A stretch of 64,000 bases of DNA from the NCBI RefSeq assembly GCF_011605345.1, contig NZ_JAAOXM010000011.1:186001-250000 (forward strand), written 5' to 3'. The position numbers and the translations under genes were made by a program. Numbering within the stretch: position 1 is the stretch's first letter; every line of letters starts with the position of its first letter. Source of the stretch: Burkholderia sp. D-99. Lineage in GTDB: Bacteria; Pseudomonadota; Gammaproteobacteria; Burkholderiales; Burkholderiaceae. Below the pieces are notes generated by a model. That model had not been told where the DNA came from. It searched no databases and worked only from the letters and a program-made list of their open reading frames with translations. This document shows positions 26,182-36,643 of the stretch, piece after piece.

Positions 26182-28053
26182 TTAAGCGGCCTCGGCCTCT
26201 TCCCCGCCCGCCGCCGCGCGCTGCTGCTGCAGCGCCCACATCTGCGCATACAACCCGTCGGCGCGCACGAGTTCGTCGTGCGTGCCGCGCTCGACGATCC
26301 GCCCGTGATCCATCACGAGGATCTGCTGCGCGTGCACGACCGTCGACAGCCGGTGCGCGATCACGAGCGTCGTGCGATGCCGCGCGATCTGGTCGAGCTC
26401 ATGCTGGATCGCACGCTCCGAGCGCGAATCGAGCGCCGACGTCGCCTCGTCGAACAGCAGCACCGGCGGATCCTTCAACAGCGTGCGCGCGATCGCGACG
26501 CGCTGCTTCTCGCCACCCGACAGTTTCAGCCCGCGCTCGCCGACCGGCGTGTCGTAACCCTTCGGCAAGCTTTCGATGAAATCGTGGATGTGCGCGGCGC
26601 GCGCGGCCGCGATCACCTCGTCGCGGGTCGCGGTCGGCCGGCCGTACGCGATGTTGTAGTAGATCGAGTCGTTGAACAGCACGGTGTCCTGCGGCACGAT
26701 CCCGATCGAAGCGCGCAGCGAGTCCTGCGTGACGTCGCGGATGTCCTGGCCGTCGATCCGGATTGCGCCGCCCGCCTGCCGGTCGAGATCGTAGAAACGG
26801 AACAGCAGCCGCGACAGCGTCGACTTCCCCGAGCCGCTGTGGCCGACCACCGCGGTCGTCGTGCCCGCGTCGATCGTGAACGACACGTCGTGCAGGATCT
26901 GCCGCGCCGGCTCGTAGGCGAAATTCACGTGCTCGAAGCGCACCTGTGCGCCGGCGACCGCGAGCGGCCGAGCATCGGGCAGGTCGGCCACTTCCTTCGC
27001 GGACGACAGCAGCCCGAACATCCGGTCCATGTCGGTGAGGCTCTGCTTCAGCTCGCGATAGACGACGCCGAGGAAGTTCAGCGGAATGTACAGCTGCAGC
27101 ATGAACGTGTTGATCAGCACCAGATCGCCGAGCGTCAGCTTGCCCGCGAGCACGCCCTGCGTCGCGCGCCACAGGATGAACACGAGCCCCGTACCGATGA
27201 TCGCCTGCTGGCCGAAGTTCAGCACCGACAGCGAATTCTGCGAACGGATCGCGGCCTTGCGGTAGCGCTTCAGGTTCTCGTCGTAGCGCTGCGCTTCCCA
27301 CTCCTCGTTGCCGAAATACTTGACCGTCTCGTAGTTGATCAGCGAATCGATCGCCCGCGAGTTCGCGCGCGAATCGAGTTCGTTCATCGTGCGGCGGAAA
27401 TGCGTGCGCCAGTTGGTGACCTTCACCGTGAACACGATGTACGTGACCAGCGCCGCAAACGTCACGTAGGCGTAATAGGCCTCGTACTTGACCACGAAGA
27501 AGCCGAGCACGAGCCCGACCTCGACGAGCGTCGGCAGGATGCTGTACAGCGAATACGAAATCAGCTGCTGGATGCCGCGCGTGCCGCGCTCGATGTCGCG
27601 CGACATGCCGCCCGTCTGGCGCTCCAGGTGAAACCGCAGCGACAGTCCGTGCAGGTGCCGGAATACCTGCAGCGCAAGCTGGCGTACCGCGCTCTCGGTG
27701 ACCTTCGAGAACAGGATCTCGCGCAGCTCGGTGAACAGCGACGTCGACAGCCGCACGAACGCATACGCGACGACCAGCAGCCCCACGCCGCCCGCGAGCA
27801 CGATGCCGGCCGATTGCTCCGCGCGGCCGAGCGCGGTGATCTGCTGGACGTAGGACAGGTGGTCGACGATGCGCTTCATCACGACCGGCACGCCGAGATT
27901 CGCGACCTTCGCGCCGATCAGGCAGGCGAGCGCGAGCGCGACTCGCCATTTGTAGGTGGTCAGGTACGGCAGCAGCGACCGGATGGTCTGCCAGTCGTTG
28001 CGGGGCCCGGTCGAAGCCGGCGCGGGCTCGCCGGAAGCAGGAAATCGGCGCAT
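26182..28053 (-). CDS. Atm1-type (HMT/ABCB7-like) ABC exporter
   Basis: A 623-residue half-transporter with six membrane helices (about residues 20-310), then an ATPase domain. The ATPase has Walker A GHSGSGKST, signature KLSGGEKQRVAIARTLL, Walker B PVLLFDEATSALDS and the H-loop VIAHRLSTV. Segments TGGMSRDIERGTRGIQQLIS and VKYFGNEEWEAQRYDENLKR are characteristic of the Atm1/HMT1 branch. That branch exports glutathione-linked sulfur or metal species and acts as a homodimer. The ATG at 28053 is chosen; a longer frame adds 40 unconserved Arg-rich residues. Confidence 0.93.
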   Translation of the reverse strand: MRRFPASGEPAPASTGPRNDWQTIRSLLPYLTTYKWRVALALACLIGAKVANLGVPVVMKRIVDHLSYVQQITALGRAEQSAGIVLAGGVGLLVVAYAFVRLSTSLFTELREILFSKVTESAVRQLALQVFRHLHGLSLRFHLERQTGGMSRDIERGTRGIQQLISYSLYSILPTLVEVGLVLGFFVVKYEAYYAYVTFAALVTYIVFTVKVTNWRTHFRRTMNELDSRANSRAIDSLINYETVKYFGNEEWEAQRYDENLKRYRKAAIRSQNSLSVLNFGQQAIIGTGLVFILWRATQGVLAGKLTLGDLVLINTFMLQLYIPLNFLGVVYRELKQSLTDMDRMFGLLSSAKEVADLPDARPLAVAGAQVRFEHVNFAYEPARQILHDVSFTIDAGTTTAVVGHSGSGKSTLSRLLFRFYDLDRQAGGAIRIDGQDIRDVTQDSLRASIGIVPQDTVLFNDSIYYNIAYGRPTATRDEVIAAARAAHIHDFIESLPKGYDTPVGERGLKLSGGEKQRVAIARTLLKDPPVLLFDEATSALDSRSERAIQHELDQIARHRTTLVIAHRLSTVVHAQQILVMDHGRIVERGTHDELVRADGLYAQMWALQQQRAAAGGEEAEAA

Positions 28054-28227
28054 GGGGGGAAGGATCGGCGGCAGTGCCGGGCGCGTGCATCGGCGGCCGG
28101 CTCGCTCACTTTCTCGTACAATTTGCGAACGTTGTATTGTCGCAGAAGCCGCTTCGCGCCGCTGCCGGCGCATTCGCCGGCCGGACTGCGCAAGGCGGCA
28201 TGTTTATTACAGGATGAAAGCCCCGCC

Positions 28228-28623
28228 ATGACCGATTCGACCCTCGACCTCCCGCAAAAGCAGCCCGCGCTGCGCGTCGTCCCGCAACCGCACGACGCGA
28301 ACGTCCACGGCGACGTGTTCGGCGGCTGGATCATGTCGCAGGTCGACATCGCCGGCTCGATCCCCGCGAGCCAGCGCGCGAACGGCCGCGTCGCGACCGT
28401 CGCGGTCAACTCGTTCGTATTCAAGCAGCCGGTGTTCGTCGGCGATCTGCTGAGCTTCTACGCGACCATCACGCGCACCGGCAACACGTCGATCACGGTC
28501 GACGTCGAGGTGTACGCCCAGCGCATGCGCCTGATGGGTGAAGTCGTGAAGGTCACCGAAGCGACACTCACCTACGTCGCGACCGGCCCCGACCGCAAGC
28601 CGCGGCAACTGCCGCCGCTCTGA
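28228..28623 (+). CDS. Acyl-CoA thioesterase, YciA-like hotdog protein
   Basis: A 131-residue single hotdog domain. ANVHGDVFGGWIMSQVDIAG contains the active-site region (HGDVFGGW, then Asp), and NSFVFKQPVFVGDLLSFYAT follows, as in YciA and the BACH family. It hydrolyses acyl-CoA thioesters in the cytoplasm. The start at 28228 has GATGAAAG upstream. It is divergent from the ABC exporter. Confidence 0.92.
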   Translation: MTDSTLDLPQKQPALRVVPQPHDANVHGDVFGGWIMSQVDIAGSIPASQRANGRVATVAVNSFVFKQPVFVGDLLSFYATITRTGNTSITVDVEVYAQRMRLMGEVVKVTEATLTYVATGPDRKPRQLPPL

Positions 28624-28669
28624 CGGGCAAGCGCCGCACGACGGCGCCCTCTACCTGCCTGCGGCCACC

Positions 28670-29152
28670 TCAGTGCGTGGCCGTCAGCCCGAACTCCCGC
28701 ATCGCGGGCAGGAAATCGTGGTTCAGCTTCGGCTTGCGCGACAGCTTCACCAGCACGTAGCGCTGGAACGGCGCGAGCCGCTGCCACTGCGCGAGCTCGG
28801 GCGCCATCAGCCCGGCCAGCGCGCTCTGCTGCACGAGCGACTCCGGCACGATGTCGGTGGCACGCCAGGTCGGCCGCTCGTCCGGCTGGAACCACGATGG
28901 TTCCAGATCCGCGTGCGTGCGCAGCATTTCGAACAGCGCGTGATCGAAGTTGGGCTCGATCGCGGTGTCGTCGTCGGCCGGAAAGCGCGCGAGCAGCTTG
29001 CGGTCCTCGAGCGGCAGCAGCTGCCACTGCTCCAGCGAAATCCGCAGACCGAAGCGGTCGAGATTGAAACGCACGATCATCGGGATGTACGTGAAGTTTT
29101 CCGACGATTCGTGTTCGAAGGTGAATAGCAGTGGAGCGTCGCTGAGTCCCAT
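28670..29152 (-). CDS. Nitrate reductase associated protein
   Basis: A 160-residue protein starting MGLSDAPLLFTFEHESSENF. It resembles the Nitr_red_assoc family: FTYIPMIVRFNLDRFGLRIS and LEQWQLLPLEDRKLLARFPA near residues 20-60 are the recognisable blocks. The family name comes from neighbourhood with nitrate assimilation genes; no enzymatic activity is known. There is no signal peptide or membrane segment. It is divergent from fdhD, which also serves molybdoenzymes, so the pairing fits. The longer frame upstream overlaps fdhD and is not supported. Confidence 0.75.
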   Translation of the reverse strand: MGLSDAPLLFTFEHESSENFTYIPMIVRFNLDRFGLRISLEQWQLLPLEDRKLLARFPADDDTAIEPNFDHALFEMLRTHADLEPSWFQPDERPTWRATDIVPESLVQQSALAGLMAPELAQWQRLAPFQRYVLVKLSRKPKLNHDFLPAMREFGLTATH

Positions 29153-29215
29153 GATCCTTACCTGACGTGGCGGATGCCGGCGCGGCCGGCTTGCCTGAGG
29201 TATTTTAGAACCTCT

Positions 29216-29254
29216 GCGCGCGGGCGGCGGATACGATTGCCGCCGCCCGCGCGC
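29216..29254 (+). other. Strong hairpin in the fdhD leader
   Basis: A perfect 15-base inverted repeat, GCGCGCGGGCGGCGG (29216-29230) and its complement (29240-29254), around a 9-base loop ATACGATTG. No T-run follows. It ends about 10 bases before the fdhD ribosome site (GGGAG at 29264). It could be a transcript-stability element or the boundary between divergent genes. Confidence 0.7.
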
Positions 29255-29273
29255 TGAATCAACGGGAGTGTTC

Positions 29274-30110
29274 GTGAATCCGACCGAATCCGGTGACATG
29301 CGCGACGAACCGCGCGGCGCGATCGAACTGTCCGTGCGCCGCACGCGCGGCGGCGCCGTCGAAACCGCGCACGACTACGTGGGCCAGGAATGGCCAGTCG
29401 CACTCGTCTTCAACGGCATCTCGCACGCAGTGATGATGTGTACGCCATGCGACCTCGAAGCGTTCGCGGTCGGTTTCGCGATTTCGGAAGGGATCGTCGC
29501 GCGCGGCAGCGACATCAAGGACATCGAGGTGATCCTGCACGCCGACGCGCCGCTGCCGCATGCGGAAGTCCACCTGGAAGTCGTCCAGCAGGCGTTCGCC
29601 GCGCTGAAGGACCGGCGCCGCGCGCTCGCAGGGCGCACGGGCTGCGGCGTATGCGGGATCGAAAGCATCGACCTGCTCGACCTCGCGCCCGAACGCGTGC
29701 CCGATACGGGCTTTCTCGCACGCCTGGCACCCGACGCGCTGACGCGCGCGGCGCAGGCACTGCCGGCCCACCAGGCGCTCACGCAACTCACGGGCGGCCT
29801 GCACGCGGCCGCGTGGTGCGACGCAACAGGCGCGATCCGGATGGCGTTCGAGGACGTCGGCCGCCACAATGCGCTCGACAAGCTGATCGGCTCGCTCGTA
29901 CTGTCGCGCGCCGACGCGACCGACGGCTTCGTGTTCCTGTCGAGCCGCGCGAGCTACGAGCTCGTGCGCAAGGCCGCACGGATCGGCATCCCGCTGGTGG
30001 CGACGATCTCCGCGCCGTCGTCGCTCGCGATCGAAATCGCGAAGGCGGCCGGCTTGCGGCTCGTCAGCTTCTGCCGCGAAACCGGCCACGTCGACTACGG
30101 CACCGCCTGA
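29274..30110 (+). CDS. fdhD: Formate dehydrogenase accessory sulfurtransferase FdhD
   Basis: A 278-residue protein passing sulfur from IscS to the molybdenum cofactor before its insertion in formate dehydrogenase. MCTPCDLEAFAVGFAISEGI and RTGCGVCGIESIDLL are the family blocks, the latter holding the catalytic cysteine pair. LHAAAWCD and FEDVGRHNALDKLIG are also standard. GTG at 29274, with GGGAG six bases upstream, is the favoured start; an ATG at 29298 is an alternative. No formate dehydrogenase structural gene is in the window. Confidence 0.93.
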   Translation: MNPTESGDMRDEPRGAIELSVRRTRGGAVETAHDYVGQEWPVALVFNGISHAVMMCTPCDLEAFAVGFAISEGIVARGSDIKDIEVILHADAPLPHAEVHLEVVQQAFAALKDRRRALAGRTGCGVCGIESIDLLDLAPERVPDTGFLARLAPDALTRAAQALPAHQALTQLTGGLHAAAWCDATGAIRMAFEDVGRHNALDKLIGSLVLSRADATDGFVFLSSRASYELVRKAARIGIPLVATISAPSSLAIEIAKAAGLRLVSFCRETGHVDYGTA

Positions 30111-30126
30111 TCGCGTCCGCGGCAGC

Positions 30127-30150
30127 GCGCCGGCGGTCCACCGCCGGCGC
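30127..30150. other. GC-rich hairpin between convergent genes
   Basis: GCGCCGGCGG and its exact complement flank a TCCA loop, between the stops of fdhD (+) and the crotonase gene (-). No T-run follows on either side, so it is at most a weak or Rho-assisted stop. Confidence 0.4.
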
Positions 30151-30161
30151 GGCCTGCTCCG

Positions 30162-30929
30162 TCAGTCGAACTGACGGAAATCCGGCTTGCGCTTCTCGAA
30201 GAACGCCGTCATCGCCTCGCGCGCTTCCGGCGCGCGCAGCATCGCGGCGAAGTGGCCTGCTTCCTCGGCCATCCGCGCGGACGTCGCCACACCGCCCGTA
30301 TCCTTCAGCAGCGCCTTCGTCACACGCAGCGATGCCGCCGGCAGCGCCGCGAGCTTCGCCGCCTGCTTCGCCGCGAACGCGTCGAGTTCGGCAGCCGGCA
30401 GCACGCGGTTGACGATGCCAATCCGGTGCGCTTCCAGCGCGTCGAACGCCTCGCCGAGCAGCAGCTTCTCGGCCGCAACCTGATGGCCGGCCAGGCGCGG
30501 CAGCAGCACGCTCGACGCGGCTTCCGGACACAGCCCGAGCTGCGCGAACGGCAGCGAGAACGTCGCGGTGTCGGCTGCGTACACCAGATCGCAGTGCAGC
30601 AGCATCGTCACGCCGACGCCGATCGCCAGGCCCGGCACCGCGGCCACGATCGGCTTGCTCGCGCTGCTGATCTGCGCAAGGAACTGGAACACCGGAGCGG
30701 CATCGTCCTTCGGCGGCGCCTTCAGGAAATCCTCGAGATCGTTCCCCGCGGTGAAATTGCCGTCGCTGCCGCGCAGCAGGATCACGCGGATCGCCTTGTC
30801 TTCCTGCGCGTCCGCGAGCGCATCGGCCATCGTCTGGTACATCGCCGCCGTCAGCGCATTCTTCTTCGCCGGGCGCGCGATCGTGATCGTCATTACGCCT
30901 TCGGCGCGTTCCACTTGAATTTCCGCCAC
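30162..30929 (-). CDS. Enoyl-CoA hydratase/isomerase (crotonase) family protein
   Basis: A 255-residue single-domain crotonase. The start is GTG 30929, with AAAGGAGACG just upstream, a near-perfect ribosome site; the longer frame has none. It opens with AEIQVERAEGVMTITIARPA. The CoA/oxyanion segments are GNFTAGNDLEDF and VAAVPGLAIGVGVTMLLHCD. The C-terminal end AMTAFFEKRKPDF is usual for hydratases used in fatty-acid degradation. It is the last gene of the beta-oxidation operon, 92 bases after the thiolase. Hydratase versus isomerase activity cannot be told from sequence alone. Confidence 0.9.
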   Translation of the reverse strand: MAEIQVERAEGVMTITIARPAKKNALTAAMYQTMADALADAQEDKAIRVILLRGSDGNFTAGNDLEDFLKAPPKDDAAPVFQFLAQISSASKPIVAAVPGLAIGVGVTMLLHCDLVYAADTATFSLPFAQLGLCPEAASSVLLPRLAGHQVAAEKLLLGEAFDALEAHRIGIVNRVLPAAELDAFAAKQAAKLAALPAASLRVTKALLKDTGGVATSARMAEEAGHFAAMLRAPEAREAMTAFFEKRKPDFRQFD

Positions 30930-31021
30930 AACCGTCTCCTTTGACTTTCCTCTACCGGAATGGAAAAACGGTGCGTGAGCTCGTGGCCCGCGCACCGTCG
31001 TCGCTTTTCGTCGCGTCCTGC

Positions 31022-32221
<1,200 letters not shown>

Positions 32222-32248
32222 TTGAGACTCCTTGCCTTATCCGCTCGC

Positions 32249-34684
32249 TCAGTTACGCACCGGCTTGCCGGTCTGCAACATGCCCATGATCCGTTCCTGC
32301 GTCTTCTGCGTGCCGAGCAGCTCGACGAACGCACGGCGCTCCAGCGCGAGCAGCCACTGATCGTCGACCAGGCTGCCGGCTTCGACGTCGCCGCCGCACA
32401 CGGCTTCGGCGATGCGGCTCGCGATCAGGTAGTCGTGGTCGCTGATGAAGCGGCCGTCACGCATGTTGACGAGCGATGCCTTGATCGTCGCGATCGCCGA
32501 GCGGCCTGCGACCGGCACGTCCTTCGCGCGCAGCGGTGCGCGGTAGCCGGTAGCGGCCAGCGCACGCGCTTCCTTCTTCGCGGTGTCGAGCAGTTCGAAC
32601 ACGTTGAAGACGATCGTGTCGGACGGCTTCACGTAGCCCATCGCACGTGCATCGTGCGCAGACGCCGAGACCTTCGCCATCGCCGCGTTCTCGAACGACT
32701 TCGTGACGAACTTCAGGATGTCGGTGGTCGCGTTCGCGGCCGTCGCGGCATCCGCTGCGCGCAGCGCCGCTTCCTTCAGGCCGCCGCCCGCCGGCACGAG
32801 GCCGACGCCCACTTCGACGAGACCGATGTAGCTCTCGACGTGCACGACACGCTTCGCGCTGTGCAGCATCAGCTCGCACCCGCCGCCGAGCGCGATGCCC
32901 GACACGGCCGCGACGACCGGCACGTTCGCGTACTTCACGCGCAGCATGCCTTCCTGGAACTTCTTCACGAACGGCTCGATACCCTTCGCACCGCCCATCA
33001 TGAACGCGGGCATCGCCTCTTCGAGGTTCGCGCCGGCCGAGAACGGGCCGCCCGGCGTGCCGAGCTTCAGCGACGTCGGCTGCCAGATCACCACGCCCTT
33101 GTAGTCCTTCTCCGCGAGCTCGATCGCCTGCACGAGGCCGTCGATCACGCTCGGCCCGATCGTGTTCATCTTCGACTTGAACGACACGATCACGACGTCG
33201 TCTTCACCCGCACGGTCGTCGACCCATGCGCGCACCGCGTCGGTCTCGAACAGCGTCTTGCCGTAGGTCTTCGGATCGGCACCCGCTTCGCCGAACAGCG
33301 GCGCGCGGAATACCTGCTTGCCGTAGACCGCGAGGTCCGAACGCGGCACGAAGCGCTGCGCAGCCGGCGCCCACGAGCCTTCGGCCGTGTGCACACCGCC
33401 CTTCTCTGCAACCGCGCCTTCGAGCACCCACGACGGCAGCGGCACGTTCGCGAGCGCCTTGCCGGCCGCGATGTCTTCCTGCACCCACTCGGCGACCTGC
33501 TTCCAGCCGGCGGCCTGCCAGCCTTCGAACGGGCCTTCGTTCCAGCCGAAGCCCCAGCGGATCGCGAGGTCGACGTCGCGCACGTTGTCGGCGATCGACT
33601 CGAGATGCACACCGATGTAGTGGAACACGTCGCGGAAGATCGACCACAGGAACTGCGCATGCGGATGATCCGTTTCACGCAGCAGCTTCAGGCGCTCTGC
33701 CGGCGGACGCTTCAGGATGCGGCCGACGGTTTCGTCCGCCTTCGCGCCCGAGTCGACATAGGTGCCCGTCTTCGCGTCGAGCACCTTGATCGCCTTGCCT
33801 TCCTTCTTGTAGAAACCGCCGCCCGTCTTCTGGCCGAGCGCGCCCTGCTTCACCAGTTCGGCGAGCACGGCGGGCGTCTGGTAGACCGGGAAGAACGGAT
33901 CGTCGGCGAGGTTGTCCTGCATCGTCTTGATCACGTGCGCCATCGTGTCGAGGCCGACCACGTCCGCGGTGCGGAACGTCGCCGACTTCGCGCGGCCGAG
34001 GCGGCTGCCGGTCAGGTCGTCGACTTCGTCGAAGCGCAGGCCGAACTTCGCGGCCTCGGTGATCACCGCGAGGATCGAGAAGATGCCGACGCGGTTCGCG
34101 ATGAAGTTCGGCGTGTCCTTCGCGCGCACGACGCCCTTGCCGACGATGCTCGTCAGGAACGTCTCGAGCTGGTCGAGGATCTCCGGGCGCGTGTGCGCGG
34201 TCGGGATCAGTTCGACGAGGTGCATGTAGCGCGGCGGGTTGAAGAAATGCACGCCGCAGAAGCGCGACTTCAGCTCGTCCGAGAAACCTTCGGACAGTTT
34301 CGTGATCGACAGGCCCGACGTGTTGGTCGCGAAGATCGCGTTCGGTGCGATGTGCGGCGCGACCTTCTTGTACAGGTCGTGCTTCCAGTCCATCCGCTCG
34401 GCGATCGCCTCGATCACGACGTCGCACTCGGCGAGCTTCGCGATGTCGTCTTCGTAGTTCGCGGCTTCGAGGTACTTCGCGTCGTCCTTCACGCCGAACG
34501 GCGCGGGCGACAGCTTCTTCAGGTTCTCGATCGCCTTCAGCGCGATCGCGTTTTTCGGGCCTTCCTTGGCCGGCAGGTCGAACAGCAGCACCGGCACGCG
34601 TGCGTTGATGAGGTGCGCGGCGATCTGCGCGCCCATCACGCCGGCGCCCAGCACGGCGACCTTGCGAATCAGGAAATTGCTCAC
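32249..34684 (-). CDS. 3-hydroxyacyl-CoA dehydrogenase/enoyl-CoA hydratase, FadN type
   Basis: An 811-residue fusion, with the dehydrogenase first and crotonase last, i.e. the FadN order and opposite to Escherichia coli FadB. The N-terminal Rossmann site is VAVLGAGVMGAQIAAHLI. HFFNPPRYMHLVELIPT is the catalytic His region, and FIANRVGIFSILAVI begins the C-terminal dehydrogenase part. The crotonase part (about residues 520-740) has VAAVSGIALGGGCELMLHSA. GTG at 34684, with GGAGAC seven bases upstream, is the start. It would catalyse hydration and oxidation in fatty-acid degradation. It lies 113 bases after the acyl-CoA dehydrogenase gene. Confidence 0.94.
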   Translation of the reverse strand: MSNFLIRKVAVLGAGVMGAQIAAHLINARVPVLLFDLPAKEGPKNAIALKAIENLKKLSPAPFGVKDDAKYLEAANYEDDIAKLAECDVVIEAIAERMDWKHDLYKKVAPHIAPNAIFATNTSGLSITKLSEGFSDELKSRFCGVHFFNPPRYMHLVELIPTAHTRPEILDQLETFLTSIVGKGVVRAKDTPNFIANRVGIFSILAVITEAAKFGLRFDEVDDLTGSRLGRAKSATFRTADVVGLDTMAHVIKTMQDNLADDPFFPVYQTPAVLAELVKQGALGQKTGGGFYKKEGKAIKVLDAKTGTYVDSGAKADETVGRILKRPPAERLKLLRETDHPHAQFLWSIFRDVFHYIGVHLESIADNVRDVDLAIRWGFGWNEGPFEGWQAAGWKQVAEWVQEDIAAGKALANVPLPSWVLEGAVAEKGGVHTAEGSWAPAAQRFVPRSDLAVYGKQVFRAPLFGEAGADPKTYGKTLFETDAVRAWVDDRAGEDDVVIVSFKSKMNTIGPSVIDGLVQAIELAEKDYKGVVIWQPTSLKLGTPGGPFSAGANLEEAMPAFMMGGAKGIEPFVKKFQEGMLRVKYANVPVVAAVSGIALGGGCELMLHSAKRVVHVESYIGLVEVGVGLVPAGGGLKEAALRAADAATAANATTDILKFVTKSFENAAMAKVSASAHDARAMGYVKPSDTIVFNVFELLDTAKKEARALAATGYRAPLRAKDVPVAGRSAIATIKASLVNMRDGRFISDHDYLIASRIAEAVCGGDVEAGSLVDDQWLLALERRAFVELLGTQKTQERIMGMLQTGKPVRN

Positions 34685-34797
34685 GGGATGTCTCCGGATA
34701 GTGTCGTGCAGCGCGGAGGTTGGAGGCTGCACGGCGAAGTGAGTACCAGGAACCGTTGGACCCGGGCGGCGCGCATCGCGCCCCGCCCGGACTCGCG

Positions 34798-36585
34798 TCA
34801 GAACAGCGATTCGTCGACTTCCATCATCGTCTTCGAACCGGCGCGCGCGGCGCGGATCGTCGACGCCGTCTCGGGCAGCAGGCGCGCGAAGTAGAAGCGT
34901 GCCGTCGCGAGCTTCGACTTGTAGAACGGATCGCCCGACGCTTCGTTGTCGAGTGCGAGGCGCGCCATGCGCGCCCAGAAGTACGAGAACACCAAGTGGC
35001 CGACGGTGCGCAGGTACGGCACGGCGGCAGCGCCGACTTCGTCCGGGTTCTGCATCGCCTTCATGCCGATTTCCATCGTCAGCTTCTGCACCTTGTCGCC
35101 GATGTCGGCGAGCGGGTTGATGAACTCGGCCATCTCCGGCTTCACGCCTTCGGCTTCCGCGAATTCCGTCACGAGCTTGCCGAACTTCTTCAGCTTCGCG
35201 CCCATGTCGCCGAGCACCTTGCGGCCGAGCAGGTCGAGCGACTGGATCGAATTCGTGCCTTCGTAGATCATGTTGATCCGCGCGTCGCGCACGTACTGCT
35301 CCATGCCCCACTCGGAGATGAAGCCGTGGCCGCCGTAGATCTGCATCGCGTGGTTGGTCGACTCGAACGCGTTGTCGGTCAGGAACGCCTTGATGATCGG
35401 CGTGAGCAGCGCGACCAGATCGGCAGCTTCCTTGCGCACCGCTTCGTCACCGTGCGACAGCTCCTTGTCGATCTGCAGCGCGGACCAGTACGTGAACGCG
35501 CGCGCGCCTTCGGCATAGGCCTTCTGCGTGAGCAGCATGCGACGCACGTCCGGGTGCACGATGATCGGATCGGCCGGCTTGTCCGGTGCCTTCGGGCCCG
35601 TCAGCGAGCGCATCTGCAGGCGCTCCTTCGCGTACGTGAGCGAGTTCTGGTACGCGACTTCCGTGAGGCCGAGGCCCTGCATGCCGACGCCGAGACGCGC
35701 GGCATTCATCATCACGAACATCGCGTTCAAGCCCTTGTTCGGCTCGCCGACCATCCAGCCCTTCGCGCCGTCGAGGTTCATCACGCACGTCGAGTTGCCG
35801 TGGATGCCCATCTTGTGCTCGATCGAGCCGCACTTGATGCCGTTGCGCTCGCCCGGCTCGCCCGCGGCGTCCGGGACGAACTTCGGCACGATGAACAGCG
35901 AGATCCCCTTCGTGCCTTGCGGCGCGTCCGGCAGGCGCGCGAGCACGAGGTGGATGATGTTCTTCGACATGTCGTGCTCGCCGCTCGAGATGAAGATCTT
36001 CGTGCCGCTGATCGAGTACGAGCCGTCGCCGTTGGGTTCGGCCTTGGTGCGCAGGATGCCGAGGTCGGTGCCGCAATGCGGCTCGGTCAGGCACATCGTG
36101 CCCGTCCATTCGCCCGACACGAGCTTCGGCAGGTATTGCTTCTGGAGTTCCGGCGCGCCGTGCGCGTGCAGGCATTCGTAGGCGCCGTGCGACAGGCCCG
36201 GATACATCGTCCATGCCTGGTTCGCCGAGTTCAGCATTTCGTAGAGCGCGTTGTTCACGAACGCGGGCAGGCCCTGGCCGCCGTAGTCCGGATCGCAGCC
36301 GAGCGCCGGCCAGCCGGCCTCGACGTATTGCTGGTAGGCCTCCTTGAAGCCGGTCGGGGTCTTCACGACGCCGTCGCCTTCATACGTGCAACCTTCGCGG
36401 TCGCCGACCTGGTTCAGCGGGAACAGTACCTCGGAGCAGAACTTGCCCGCTTCCTCGAGGACCTGGTTGATCGTGTCGGCGTCGAGGTCCGCATGCTTGG
36501 GCATTTGCTTGACTTCGGCTTCGACGTTCAGAAGCTCGTGCAACACGAATTGCATGTCGCGCAGCGGCGCGGCGTACTGTCCCAT
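34798..36585 (-). CDS. Acyl-CoA dehydrogenase, long form
   Basis: A 595-residue flavoprotein for the first step of beta-oxidation. It is longer than classical 380-residue enzymes and carries the C-terminal extension of the DmdC/FadE-like group. MCLTEPHCGTDLGILRTKA and SISGTKIFISSGEHDM form the substrate/FAD middle domain, and YVRDARINMIYEGTNSIQSL the C-terminal FAD region. ATG 36585 has GGAGAG upstream and begins MGQYAAPLRDMQFVLHELLN, the conserved lead for this group. It is the first enzyme of the operon, 58 bases after the TetR gene. Confidence 0.94.
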   Translation of the reverse strand: MGQYAAPLRDMQFVLHELLNVEAEVKQMPKHADLDADTINQVLEEAGKFCSEVLFPLNQVGDREGCTYEGDGVVKTPTGFKEAYQQYVEAGWPALGCDPDYGGQGLPAFVNNALYEMLNSANQAWTMYPGLSHGAYECLHAHGAPELQKQYLPKLVSGEWTGTMCLTEPHCGTDLGILRTKAEPNGDGSYSISGTKIFISSGEHDMSKNIIHLVLARLPDAPQGTKGISLFIVPKFVPDAAGEPGERNGIKCGSIEHKMGIHGNSTCVMNLDGAKGWMVGEPNKGLNAMFVMMNAARLGVGMQGLGLTEVAYQNSLTYAKERLQMRSLTGPKAPDKPADPIIVHPDVRRMLLTQKAYAEGARAFTYWSALQIDKELSHGDEAVRKEAADLVALLTPIIKAFLTDNAFESTNHAMQIYGGHGFISEWGMEQYVRDARINMIYEGTNSIQSLDLLGRKVLGDMGAKLKKFGKLVTEFAEAEGVKPEMAEFINPLADIGDKVQKLTMEIGMKAMQNPDEVGAAAVPYLRTVGHLVFSYFWARMARLALDNEASGDPFYKSKLATARFYFARLLPETASTIRAARAGSKTMMEVDESLF

Positions 36586-36643
36586 GACTCTCTCCAAAGG
36601 TGGGCAAAACGGCTCGAGCTCCTGGCGGGCGGATCACGCGCCG

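Noticed and set aside
28214..28231. Five-codon frame (MKAPP) just before the thioesterase gene
   Set aside because: Too short to support. The bases more likely form the ribosome site region of the thioesterase gene.
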